From positions 1 to 36,344 of the forward strand of contig CAMUPC010000014.1 in NCBI GenBank assembly GCA_947090545.1: a stretch of DNA of 36,344 nucleotides, given 5' to 3'. The notes beneath the pieces are model-generated. The model had not been told where the DNA came from and did not search any database. It saw nothing but the letters and a program-made list of their open reading frames with translations. Position numbers and translations under genes: made by a program. Source of the DNA: an uncultured Eubacterium sp. GTDB taxonomy: Bacteria > Bacillota > Clostridia > Lachnospirales > Lachnospiraceae. Of this stretch, positions 16,600 through 23,733 are shown in pieces (the stretch's first letter is position 1; the number at the start of each line of letters is the position of its first letter).

Positions 16600-17394
16600 A
16601 TGGATGAGAACGTAACGATATTGATGACTTCGTGTCAGGCATACAGCGATATACTTTATATTCATGACCAGTTATTTCAAAAATATTGGCATGACTGCCC
16701 ATTTAAAAAAATACTTGTGGTAGATAAATATGATCAAAAAGTATTAGGAGAATCCTTTTATGATGAAGTGATCGAAGCTGGGGATGACGCAGAAGGGGAT
16801 TGCAATGGCGTTCGGATTGTGCAAGGGCTCAGGCATATCAAAACACCGTATTTGATTTTGCTACAGGAAGATTTTCTATTATATGACCATGTGGATACAG
16901 CATTGATTCTAAATCTTGTAAAGCTTGCAAAAAAATATCATGCGGGAAATATCAGGTTTACAGTTGATCCCATAACAGAGGATCAATTTTCTGTAAAAGA
17001 AAACCTTCTCGAATATAAACGTGGTATGGCATATCGGTTATCTATGCAGGCAGGATTGTGGAAAACAAAATATTTGTATAAGATGTTCAGCAAATGCAAA
17101 AATGGGAGTGAATTTGAACGAAAAGGTTCGTTTGAGAGCGTCAAATATGAAGAACCAATTTTGGCGTGGGGGGGGGTAGCTTACCCATATATGAATGCCA
17201 TTCAGAAAGGAAAATGGTTGCCGCATTGCGTAAATATTGTTCAATGGAATAAGCTGGCGCCGGATTTTCGCAGACATTCAGTAATGACAAACAAGGACAG
17301 GTTTCTGAATGAATTAAAAGGATATATCTTAAGTATCAATCCGCAGGCTGTAGTGAAAATTCAAAATCTGCTGAATTTTGGCAAAAAGTATTAG
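16600..17394 (+). CDS. GT-A-like putative glycosyltransferase with poly-G tract (ON as read)
   Basis: A 264-residue protein without a family I can name firmly. GGGAG seven bases before the ATG supports the start. The N-terminal half reads like a GT-A domain: an ILMTSCQAYSD strand, an internal repeat of beta-alpha elements, and LLQEDFLL near 87-94 in the place of the metal-binding DxD. It directly follows rfbF, so a CDP-sugar donor is plausible. Codons for W190-G191-G192-V193 are written as nine consecutive G (17168-17176). Loss of one G creates a TAG stop directly after Gly192 and would remove the last 72 residues. As sequenced the gene is full length. Confidence 0.6.
   Translation: MDENVTILMTSCQAYSDILYIHDQLFQKYWHDCPFKKILVVDKYDQKVLGESFYDEVIEAGDDAEGDCNGVRIVQGLRHIKTPYLILLQEDFLLYDHVDTALILNLVKLAKKYHAGNIRFTVDPITEDQFSVKENLLEYKRGMAYRLSMQAGLWKTKYLYKMFSKCKNGSEFERKGSFESVKYEEPILAWGGVAYPYMNAIQKGKWLPHCVNIVQWNKLAPDFRRHSVMTNKDRFLNELKGYILSINPQAVVKIQNLLNFGKKY
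17168..17176 (+). repeat. Poly-G tract A (9 G), candidate phase switch
   Basis: Nine G inside the 16600-17394 gene, read TGG GGG GGG GTA (Trp-Gly-Gly-Val). At eight G the frame runs straight into TAG. The surrounding 1 kb is AT-rich, so a run this long is not expected from base composition. The state here is ON. Confidence 0.8.
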
Positions 17395-17407
17395 AGGTAT
17401 CAAGCAT

Positions 17408-18391
17408 ATGAAAAAATATCCTACGATTACAGTTGCGCTGCCATGTTACAACAGGGCTGAAAATCTGGAACGGTTTCTAAAAAATATCAGACAGCAGACA
17501 TATCCAAAAGAATGTCTGGAAATTATCATTGCGGATGGATGTTCAACAGACAATACGGTAGATATTGCCAAAAAGTATGGATGTAAAGTTATACAGGATC
17601 AGACGCCGGATATAGAAAAAAGAAGGAAAATTTCATTTGAAGCTGCAAAAGGTGAATATATTTTTATTGTAGATGATGATAATTTTTTTCCGAATCGGGA
17701 CCTATTGCTCCATATGATGGATGCATTATTAGCCGAGGGAGCATATGCAGCCGAATGCGTGTGGCAATTTTACGATAGACAGGATTATCCGATGAACAGG
17801 TATTGTGCACTATTTGGATGTTATGATCCTGCTGCGTATTATCTGCATAGAAATGACCATATGCCCATTATTAGTAAAACATGGACATTAAATGGGACCG
17901 TGATCAAGGAAAATAACGATTTTTTTAAAGTGAGATTCAATCAGGATGAAGTGCCTACTATGGGCGGGCAGGGATTTCTCTGTAAAAAGGAATATCTATC
18001 AAGAGGAGTTTCTAAAGATGTAGTTATGCATATGGATATTTGTGCAAATTTAATTAAAGAAGGAAAAAATGAATTTCTTTTTATGAAGGATTACTTTGGG
18101 CATAATTGTGTAACAAGCAAGAAGCAGCTTATAAAGAAGCTAAGGAGAAATATTAAACGGTATCATAAAGAAAGCAGCCAAAGAACGATGGTTTATGAGA
18201 TGGATAAATTAAAGATGATTCGGCTTGGGCTGGTTATGGGAACCTTTGTGGTACCACTTAAGGATGCCGTAAAAGGATATATGAAATTAGCTGATCCAGC
18301 ATGGCTGATACACCCTGTTTTGTGTTTTCAGGTGGCTTGTTGCTACGCATGGAATACACTATTAAAAGCTGTCAAAAATAATGAGAGGTAG
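17408..18391 (+). CDS. GT2 family glycosyltransferase
   Basis: A 327-residue GT-A fold enzyme. I use the ATG at 17408, nine bases after GAGGT at 17394-17398; the preceding gene stops at 17394. The family start PTITVALPCYNRA is at 5-17, the donor-binding ADGCSTDNT at 42-50, and the metal site is IVDDDN at 87-92. A hydrophobic region near residues 273-325 may be one or two membrane-associated helices. The segment between residues 110 and 170 is rich in aromatic residues. It probably extends the CDP- or amino-sugar-containing side chain, but neither donor nor acceptor can be assigned. Confidence 0.85.
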   Translation: MKKYPTITVALPCYNRAENLERFLKNIRQQTYPKECLEIIIADGCSTDNTVDIAKKYGCKVIQDQTPDIEKRRKISFEAAKGEYIFIVDDDNFFPNRDLLLHMMDALLAEGAYAAECVWQFYDRQDYPMNRYCALFGCYDPAAYYLHRNDHMPIISKTWTLNGTVIKENNDFFKVRFNQDEVPTMGGQGFLCKKEYLSRGVSKDVVMHMDICANLIKEGKNEFLFMKDYFGHNCVTSKKQLIKKLRRNIKRYHKESSQRTMVYEMDKLKMIRLGLVMGTFVVPLKDAVKGYMKLADPAWLIHPVLCFQVACCYAWNTLLKAVKNNER

Positions 18392-18394
18392 ATT

Positions 18395-19282
18395 ATGTTA
18401 GGTGTATTATTAGATCGAATAAGAGGAAATCATGTAGCGAATGAGATTATGACAATGCTTGGAAAGTTAGGGATGGATCGCTTTTTTTATATGCTGTTTT
18501 ATAAATATTTTGAAAAACATCCTTCTGTGGCTATGAGAAACAGTTCTGCCTATTTTAACCGGCATGAGAAAGATATAGAAATGATAAAAGGATGGCTTGC
18601 AGATGAAAAATCAAAAAAAATCTGGGAACAAATGATCGAATTTCGCAAAACTATGAATTATAAATTACATCCTGGAAGAGAATTGCCTCAATATTTTGTA
18701 AAAGAAATTATTCAATTTAACCAAAACGAAAGATTTATAGATTGTGGAGGTTTTGATGGTGCAACGTCTTTAGAATTTATTCATAGCTTGAAAATTTTAG
18801 GGGGGGGGTATGAATCTATCGTTATCTTTGAACCGGATAAATTGAATGTTCGGTTAATTAAAGAAAAAACGACTGATAGAGACCATATTGTGCTCATTGA
18901 AAAAGGGCTTTGGAATAAACATGCAAATATAGGCTTTCGTGGGAGTGGAAATTCATCTTCAAAGGTCATAGAGTTAGATGAGAATTGTACAGATTTTTCA
19001 AGTACAGAGACAATAGAAGTTGTTGCAATGGATGATGTAGCAGAGTGTAAGGATGCAACATTTATTAAAATGGATTTAGAAGGTTCAGAGATGATGGCAT
19101 TGAAAGGCGCAGAAAAAATAATTAAGAGAAATAAACCGAAACTTGCGGTTTGTATCTATCATTCAGATCAAGATATGCTGGAAATCATTCAATACATTCA
19201 TAGTTTGGTGCCGGAATACAAATTGTTTGTGCGTCAACATGCGAACTCTTATAATGAAACAGTTCTGTATGCTGTAGTATAG
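18395..19282 (+). CDS. FkbM family methyltransferase with poly-G tract (ON as read)
   Basis: A 295-residue SAM-dependent O-methyltransferase of the FkbM family, often used to methylate sugar hydroxyls. The AdoMet site is FIDCGGFDGAT at 114-124, followed by IFEPDKLN near 144-151 and the family-typical FIKMDLEGSE near 222-231, then KPKLAVCIYH near 245-254. The N-terminal 100 residues are extra to the core. GAGAGG precedes the ATG. Gly136-Gly137-Gly138 are coded by a nine-G run (18800-18808); at eight G the frame would read about a dozen unrelated residues and stop. The tract is in the loop after the AdoMet-binding motif, so an OFF variant would have no methyltransferase fold. Confidence 0.88.
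   Translation: MLGVLLDRIRGNHVANEIMTMLGKLGMDRFFYMLFYKYFEKHPSVAMRNSSAYFNRHEKDIEMIKGWLADEKSKKIWEQMIEFRKTMNYKLHPGRELPQYFVKEIIQFNQNERFIDCGGFDGATSLEFIHSLKILGGGYESIVIFEPDKLNVRLIKEKTTDRDHIVLIEKGLWNKHANIGFRGSGNSSSKVIELDENCTDFSSTETIEVVAMDDVAECKDATFIKMDLEGSEMMALKGAEKIIKRNKPKLAVCIYHSDQDMLEIIQYIHSLVPEYKLFVRQHANSYNETVLYAVV
18800..18808 (+). repeat. Poly-G tract B (9 G), candidate phase switch
   Basis: Nine G within the first FkbM gene, read TTA GGG GGG GGG TAT. At eight G the downstream frame is GGT ATG AAT and ends at TGA after about a dozen codons. The state here is ON. The position in the fold differs from that of tract D in the other FkbM gene. Confidence 0.8.
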
Positions 19283-19314
19283 GTAGTAAAATAGGTTTCT
19301 ATCATGGAGAAAAA

Positions 19315-20874
19315 ATGAAAAAGAATGTTCAGAAGAAAATCATATCTATATGCCTGTTTATGCTGGTTACAATCCTCGCATATGGATGGCGCTTAGGAAC
19401 AGGCAGGGTGATTCATTCGGATGAATTAAGCGTCGTGTTTGCGGGAAAAGATATGCTAAGCAACGATCCATTTTTAAAAGGCTGGCACATGACTACAGGA
19501 GTATTTCTGCTGCCGACCCTGGAACTGGCAGTGTTGGTAAATATATTTGGTTATTCTGAAACATTGGTATACCTGGCTGCGGGAATCAATTACGCGCTTA
19601 TGGTTTTATCAGGAATATGGATCGTCTGCCTGTATGCAAAAAAGTGGTCAGTAAAAAAAGCAGATAGCTATGCGGCAGCAGCATTGCTGATCTTGCTCGT
19701 ACCAAGATCCGTAACATTGCTGAATGCAGGAACGCATGTGTTAAGCTATGCGGCAGCAATATTGTCGATTCTTTTTACTTACCGATTATCGGAAACCAGT
19801 ACCGGAGCTTGGAAGAATGCAGTCTGGATATTTGTTTTGGGGCTATTGTCAGTGACAAATTCTATGTTTTTGTATACGGCATGTGTTCCTGTTTTGCTTG
19901 TCGGTATCCTATCTTCGTATGAGGACAGAAAGGAACACAAGATTTCGGGGCTTTTGTATTATGGAGCAGCATCCGTTATTTTGTATGCGGTTTTTCAGAA
20001 AGTATGGACGGGCATCCGCGGAGATCGATTGGGCGGGATTGATACGGTCTTTACTTCGAGAGAGGATATTTGGGATCATGTTGTGATTGGAATGTGTAAT
20101 ATTCTCGAAGTATTTGGGATTGATTTCTGGGGAGAGAAAGTGGTTTCTGTCAGTACATGCAGAGCTGGCGCAGGATTTTTAATTTTATCAAAGTTAACGT
20201 ATGAAATCTACAGGTATCTGAAAATAAAAAAGAAACAAGACAGAGAGATTGTCTATTTATTTTTGGCGATGGGAATGGTTAATATAGCGGCATATATATT
20301 TTCGACTGTGCCTGCTTATTCCCCGGATGTGAATTTAATCCAGCCGTTTTTAATCGGTTTCACGCTGGCTGGTATTTTGGCATGGATGTATAATGATCGG
20401 GACAAGGAAGGGCATAGCGGCAGAAAATACAATGAAATTGTTTTGTGTGCGTTGTTTTTGTTTTTGCTTCTGTTTCCGGCTTTTACGTTTCATCAGCCGG
20501 ATAATTCAAACAGGCGCAAGGCGGCTGAGTATTTACAAGAACAGGGATATCAAAAGGGATTTGCCGCTTATTGGGATGCAGCATCTGTGATGTATGCGTC
20601 GAAAGGAAAACTGGAAATAGAGCCAGTGATTGGCCATAATATCGTGGAGGTTACGGAGGATACAAGCCTGGTTGCCTATCGGTGGATGACAAGGAAGGAA
20701 TGGGAACAGCAGGAAGGAAATTTTCTGATTGCTGATACGGAATCGGATATGCAGTATGCAATTAATGAAAACACGATTTTGCAGACATTCGGGCAGTATC
20801 AGGAGAAAAAGCAGTTTGGAGAGATTACGGTATATTTGTGGAATGAAAAGAAAAGACTGCCGGGATATAAGTGA
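19315..20874 (+). CDS. GT-C-like polytopic membrane glycosyltransferase (GtrC-type role)
   Basis: A 519-residue membrane protein with about ten hydrophobic helices between residues 8 and 400 and a soluble outside tail. HSDE at 34-37 in the first outside loop matches the acidic motif of GT-C enzymes and the HSD motifs of the proteins at 11416 and 23734. The tail carries KGFAAYW near 417-423 and ends with a beta-like ITVYLW segment, again shared with those two. It is followed, with a four-base overlap region, by a GtrB-like GT2 and a GtrA flippase, which is the standard three-component glycosylation set. Inferred role: transfers the sugar flipped as undecaprenyl-phosphate sugar to the surface glycan. 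Confidence 0.72.
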   Translation: MKKNVQKKIISICLFMLVTILAYGWRLGTGRVIHSDELSVVFAGKDMLSNDPFLKGWHMTTGVFLLPTLELAVLVNIFGYSETLVYLAAGINYALMVLSGIWIVCLYAKKWSVKKADSYAAAALLILLVPRSVTLLNAGTHVLSYAAAILSILFTYRLSETSTGAWKNAVWIFVLGLLSVTNSMFLYTACVPVLLVGILSSYEDRKEHKISGLLYYGAASVILYAVFQKVWTGIRGDRLGGIDTVFTSREDIWDHVVIGMCNILEVFGIDFWGEKVVSVSTCRAGAGFLILSKLTYEIYRYLKIKKKQDREIVYLFLAMGMVNIAAYIFSTVPAYSPDVNLIQPFLIGFTLAGILAWMYNDRDKEGHSGRKYNEIVLCALFLFLLLFPAFTFHQPDNSNRRKAAEYLQEQGYQKGFAAYWDAASVMYASKGKLEIEPVIGHNIVEVTEDTSLVAYRWMTRKEWEQQEGNFLIADTESDMQYAINENTILQTFGQYQEKKQFGEITVYLWNEKKRLPGYK

Positions 20875-20882
20875 GGACAAGC

Positions 20883-21829
20883 ATGGAGAGAAAATTATCG
20901 ATGGTGATACCATCCTATAACGAAGCAGATTCGCTGTATGAACTATATCAAACAATCTTAAAAAATGCAGACATTTGTATGGACGCGGGTTTGATTTCAG
21001 AGTTTGAACTTATTTTTGCCGACGATGGCTCCACGGATGCGTCGCCTTCTATTATGCGTGAACTTTGCAATCAGGACAGCAGGGTACATATGATAGTACT
21101 GAGAAAAAATTTTGGTAAAGCAGTGGCGTTAAATACGGCGTTTCGGAACGTAACCGGAGATATTATTATTACGATGGATGCGGATTTGCAGGATGATCCT
21201 GCTGAGATCCGGCGGTTTATTTGCAAATTAGATGAAGGCTTTGATCTTGTAAGCGGATGGAAAGTGAACAGGCTTGATCCTCTGGAAAAGCGGATTCCAT
21301 CGAAATTGTTTAACAAAGTAACTGCAAAATTATCTGGGGTAAAGCTGCATGATTTTAACTGCGGATTGAAAGCATATCGGAAGGAAGTTGTGGACAGCCT
21401 GGATATTTACGGAGAGCTTCATAGATATATTCCCGTCTTGGCGTATAGGAATGGATATAAAATCGCGGAGATCCAAGTTCATCACCAGAGAAGAAAATTC
21501 GGCAAGTCAAAATATGGGATGGAACGGTATCTGAGAGGATTTTTTGATTTTCTTTCAGTATTGTTTCTTTCAAAATATGATGATAAACCAATGTATTTTT
21601 TCGGCAGGATTGGGATGGTTTTGTTTGGGACAGGCTTTGTTTTTTGCGCAGCGTTAACATTGGAATGGATGTGGGGGGGGTAATTGGAACACGCCCATTG
21701 CTGATGCTGGGCGTGATGCTGATATTGTTAGGCGTACAGTTTGCTTCGATCGGGCTGATTGGAAATATGCTTGTTGATTTGTCATACCGCAGCAGATATA
21801 CAGAAAACCATGTGAAAGAAAAACGGTAA
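20883..21829 (+). pseudogene. GtrB-like GT2, frame broken at a poly-G tract (OFF as read)
   Basis: As read, translation from the ATG at 20883 (after GTGAGGA) gives 266 residues and stops at 21683. It has the GT2 fold with DADLQDDP at 99-106, a NFGKAVALNTAF loop at 76-87 and a first C-terminal membrane helix, then stops directly after Trp-Gly-Gly in a run of eight G. The missing second helix is present in the other frame: GTRPLLMLGVMLILLG and on to a stop at 21827-21829. Nine G would join the two parts into a 315-residue protein of normal family length. The fold is that of undecaprenyl-phosphate glycosyltransferases such as GtrB and ArnC. It is either a phase-variable gene caught OFF or a sequencing error in the homopolymer; true decay is less likely because the distal part is intact. 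Confidence 0.82.
21673..21680 (+). repeat. Poly-G tract C (8 G), candidate phase switch, OFF
   Basis: Eight G between the two C-terminal membrane helices of the GtrB-like GT2. As read it is TGG GGG GGG TAA. With nine G it reads TGG GGG GGG GTA ATT GGA, restoring the family-typical GTRPLLMLG helix. The Trp-Gly-Gly-Val wording is the same as at tract A. Confidence 0.82.
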
Positions 21830-21837
21830 AAAATATC

Positions 21838-22299
21838 ATGCGGGATGGGATACAGATGAAAGAGGTTTTTAGGAGAATATGCCAACGAGAAATGCTTGCA
21901 TATTGTTTTTGGGGAGCAACAACAACAGCCGTAAACCTTCTGGTTTATATGGGGTTAAAATGTTTGATAGGATATCAATTTGCGAACCTGGCAGCGATTA
22001 TAGCAGGAAAAGCGTATGCTTATATTGTGAATAAAAGGTTTGTGTTTCAAAGTGTTTGTGCAAACTGGAAGGTGCTGCTGCGTGAAATAGGAGCGTTTGT
22101 TTTAACCAGAGGGCTGACAGGAATCATTGATTTTGTGGGCGTGATTCTTTTGGTGGAATGGATGTGTGCAGGGCAAAATACAGCGAAGCTTTTTATGACA
22201 GGGCTGGTGATTATTATAAACTATTTTTTAGGAAAAAAGGTAGTGTTTTTAAACGGGGACAGAGGAAGAAAAGATGGAGTATCATTCAGGAAATTATGA
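21838..22299 (+). CDS. GtrA family membrane protein (undecaprenyl-phosphate-sugar flippase)
   Basis: A 153-residue protein (147 if translation begins at the ATG at 21856, which has a GGGATGGG stretch before it). Four membrane helices and the motif ANLAAIIAGKAYAYIVNKRFVF near 48-69 are characteristic of GtrA, and the YFLGKKVVF end is the usual second copy of the N-K-x-F theme. GtrA proteins flip the polyprenyl-phosphate sugar made by GtrB. Lying directly after the GtrB-like GT2 and close to the GT-C gene at 19315, it completes a three-component set. Its 3' end overlaps the broken methyltransferase-like fragment by 26 bases. Confidence 0.85.
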   Translation: MRDGIQMKEVFRRICQREMLAYCFWGATTTAVNLLVYMGLKCLIGYQFANLAAIIAGKAYAYIVNKRFVFQSVCANWKVLLREIGAFVLTRGLTGIIDFVGVILLVEWMCAGQNTAKLFMTGLVIIINYFLGKKVVFLNGDRGRKDGVSFRKL

Positions 22300-22405
22300 T
22301 AAATATACGTCGGCAAATGTGCTGAAAAAGTTAATGATAGGAAAATTTAATCAAAAGGTGATTGGACAATCATTGGACGTATTACGGGTTTTTAAAATAT
22401 TTTGA
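22274..22405 (+). pseudogene. Truncated start of a class I methyltransferase-like gene
   Basis: A 43-codon open frame with a good AGAGGAAG ribosome site, overlapping the GtrA stop. It begins MEYHSGNYDKYTSANVLKKL, resembling the N-terminus of sugar-cluster SAM methyltransferases (a YDKYxSxN opening), then runs into unrelated residues and a TGA. No AdoMet-binding motif follows. I read it as the surviving 5' end of a gene whose remainder was deleted. The family assignment rests on a short stretch and is tentative. Confidence 0.45.
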
Positions 22406-22557
22406 GAAATTTTGCGGGTGGGGGGATTCATGCGGCTGTACTTTTTCTTATTACAGTGGTTACCTATCTGATGGCATATTTTATGAATCAATATGTTTCT
22501 TATAAAAAAGGAATTTTGACTGCGTCAGAACGCAGTGGGGTGGATATGCAGAGATAG
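22396..22557 (+). pseudogene. Fragment of a hydrophobic protein, possibly GtrA-like
   Basis: An open frame without a plausible start that encodes two hydrophobic stretches, with LITVVTYLMAYFMNQYVSYK near its middle. The MNQYVSYK part resembles the N-K-Y-x-F turn of GtrA proteins. It includes a six-G run at 22420-22425. It looks like the distal piece of a gene joined by deletion to the methyltransferase fragment. Function is not claimed. Confidence 0.35.
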
Positions 22558-22559
22558 CA

Positions 22560-22826
22560 TATCGAGGAGAACGGTTTCTTTGCAGCGTATTATTTTGTTG
22601 TTTATTTTCTTATATCAATAAAGTTTTGATGGTAAAGCTGCTCGATCAGCCGTGGGATAATTATTATGAGACAGTTGGATTTTATGAACAACCAGAGGAT
22701 TCTATGGATGTTATTTTTTTTGGAAGCAGAGTATCCTTTTGTGATATTAATCCAATGGAAATAATTAATGCTTACAGTAAATATGATAGGACGGTAGGAT
22801 GTGCTATAAATTTATGGTATGTGTAA
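22560..22826 (+). pseudogene. Truncated N-terminus of an SGNH/DltD-like protein
   Basis: The frame reads a hydrophobic segment (SVLFCCLFSYINKVLMVKLL) and then a YYETVGFYEQPEDSMDVIFF stretch, GSRVSFCDINP, and stops at 22824-22826. The last parts resemble the start of membrane-anchored SGNH-hydrolase-like proteins, where one expects a catalytic GSS/GDS followed by NP; here serine has become GSR. Only about 80 residues remain of a protein normally over 300. It is most likely a remnant, and its end overlaps the region where the next FkbM gene begins. Confidence 0.45.
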
Positions 22827-22852
22827 CATATCGGATACATGAGGAAAGTTAT

Positions 22853-23691
22853 ATGAAAAAATTTTACAAATTTTTAACCGAATTAAGGCGGAATTATTTT
22901 AAGAACAGGATTTTAAAAAGGTATGCAAATACGCGTAATCCTGAAATCAGGGAGCTTATAGAAACAATCAGAAAAGAGAATGAGTTAAATATTTTTAATT
23001 ATGATTTTTATAACAAATACAAAAACAAAAAGACAGAGGTACAGTATGATGAAGATTCCAAAATGTATTATGTTATAGAAAATGGCCGTCGGCTATATTT
23101 TAAGCGGAGTATGTGTGAAAAGGATGTGATTGAATATTACAGGGGAATTAGCGCAGAACAGGATGAAAAATCCCCTCATAGATATGTTTCGGATTCTGTT
23201 TGCCTAAAACAAGGTGATTGTGTGCTGGATTTGGGAGCAGCGGAAGGAAATTTTGTATTTCAAAATGTGGATAAAATCGCAAAGGCAGTTTTAGTTGAGT
23301 GTGACAAAGAGTGGGTGGAAGCTTTAAAAATGACATTTAAAAATTATAAACATATAAAGATCATAAACCAAAAAGTTTCTGGACATGCCCAAAATGGCTG
23401 TACGACATTGGATGAGTTAGGAGACAGGCATGGAGCGTTTGATTTTATCAAAATGGATCTTGAGGGAATGGAAGCTGCGGTTTTAGGGGGGGGCAGAATA
23501 CATTAAAGCAAAAAAACAAATTGGCTGTTTGTACTTATCATAGACAGAAAGATTTTAGAGATATTTGCAGAATATTAAAAGAGAATGGTTACAGAATATC
23601 GCATTCGGACGGTTTTATGACTGTGTATTACTTTTGGGGATATTGTAAGCCGTATATACGCAGGGGGATTGTCAGGGCTAAGAAGGGTTAG
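22853..23691 (+). pseudogene. FkbM family methyltransferase, frame broken at a poly-G tract (OFF as read)
   Basis: From the ATG at 22853 (AGGAAAG just upstream) the frame gives 217 residues, with VLDLGAAEGNFVFQN at 124-138 as the AdoMet site, a VLVECDKEWVEAL strand, and the FkbM phrase FDFIKMDLEGMEAAVL at 196-211. It then enters an eight-G run and stops after Arg-Ile-His at 23506. With nine G the frame continues QNTLKQKNKLAVCTYHRQKD and stays open to TAG at 23689-23691, giving 279 residues with the family's normal C-terminus. The downstream part is intact, so a reversible slip or a base-count error fits better than decay. It would methylate a surface sugar when ON. Confidence 0.82.
23486..23493 (+). 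repeat. Poly-G tract D (8 G), candidate phase switch, OFF
   Basis: Eight G after Leu211 of the second FkbM gene, read TTA GGG GGG GGC AGA ATA CAT TAA. Nine G restores a 62-codon open tail containing KLAVCTYH, a conserved FkbM strand that matches KLAVCIYH in the intact paralogue at 18395. Confidence 0.82.
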
Positions 23692-23733
23692 GTGTTTGTG
23701 ATAAAAGATTTACAATCGATTTAGGAAGGATTA

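Noticed and set aside
22420-22425. Six-G run as a fifth phase switch
   Set aside because: Too short to expect frequent slippage, and it lies in a gene fragment without a start, so switching it would restore nothing.
22626-22826. Intact small protein gene of 66 codons
   Set aside because: The sequence fits the N-terminus of a much longer SGNH-like protein and has no good ribosome site, so a remnant is more likely.
23504-23518. Seven-A run after tract D as a second frameshift in the FkbM gene
   Set aside because: At first the tail seemed to need two corrections, but with nine G the frame reads through the A run without further change.
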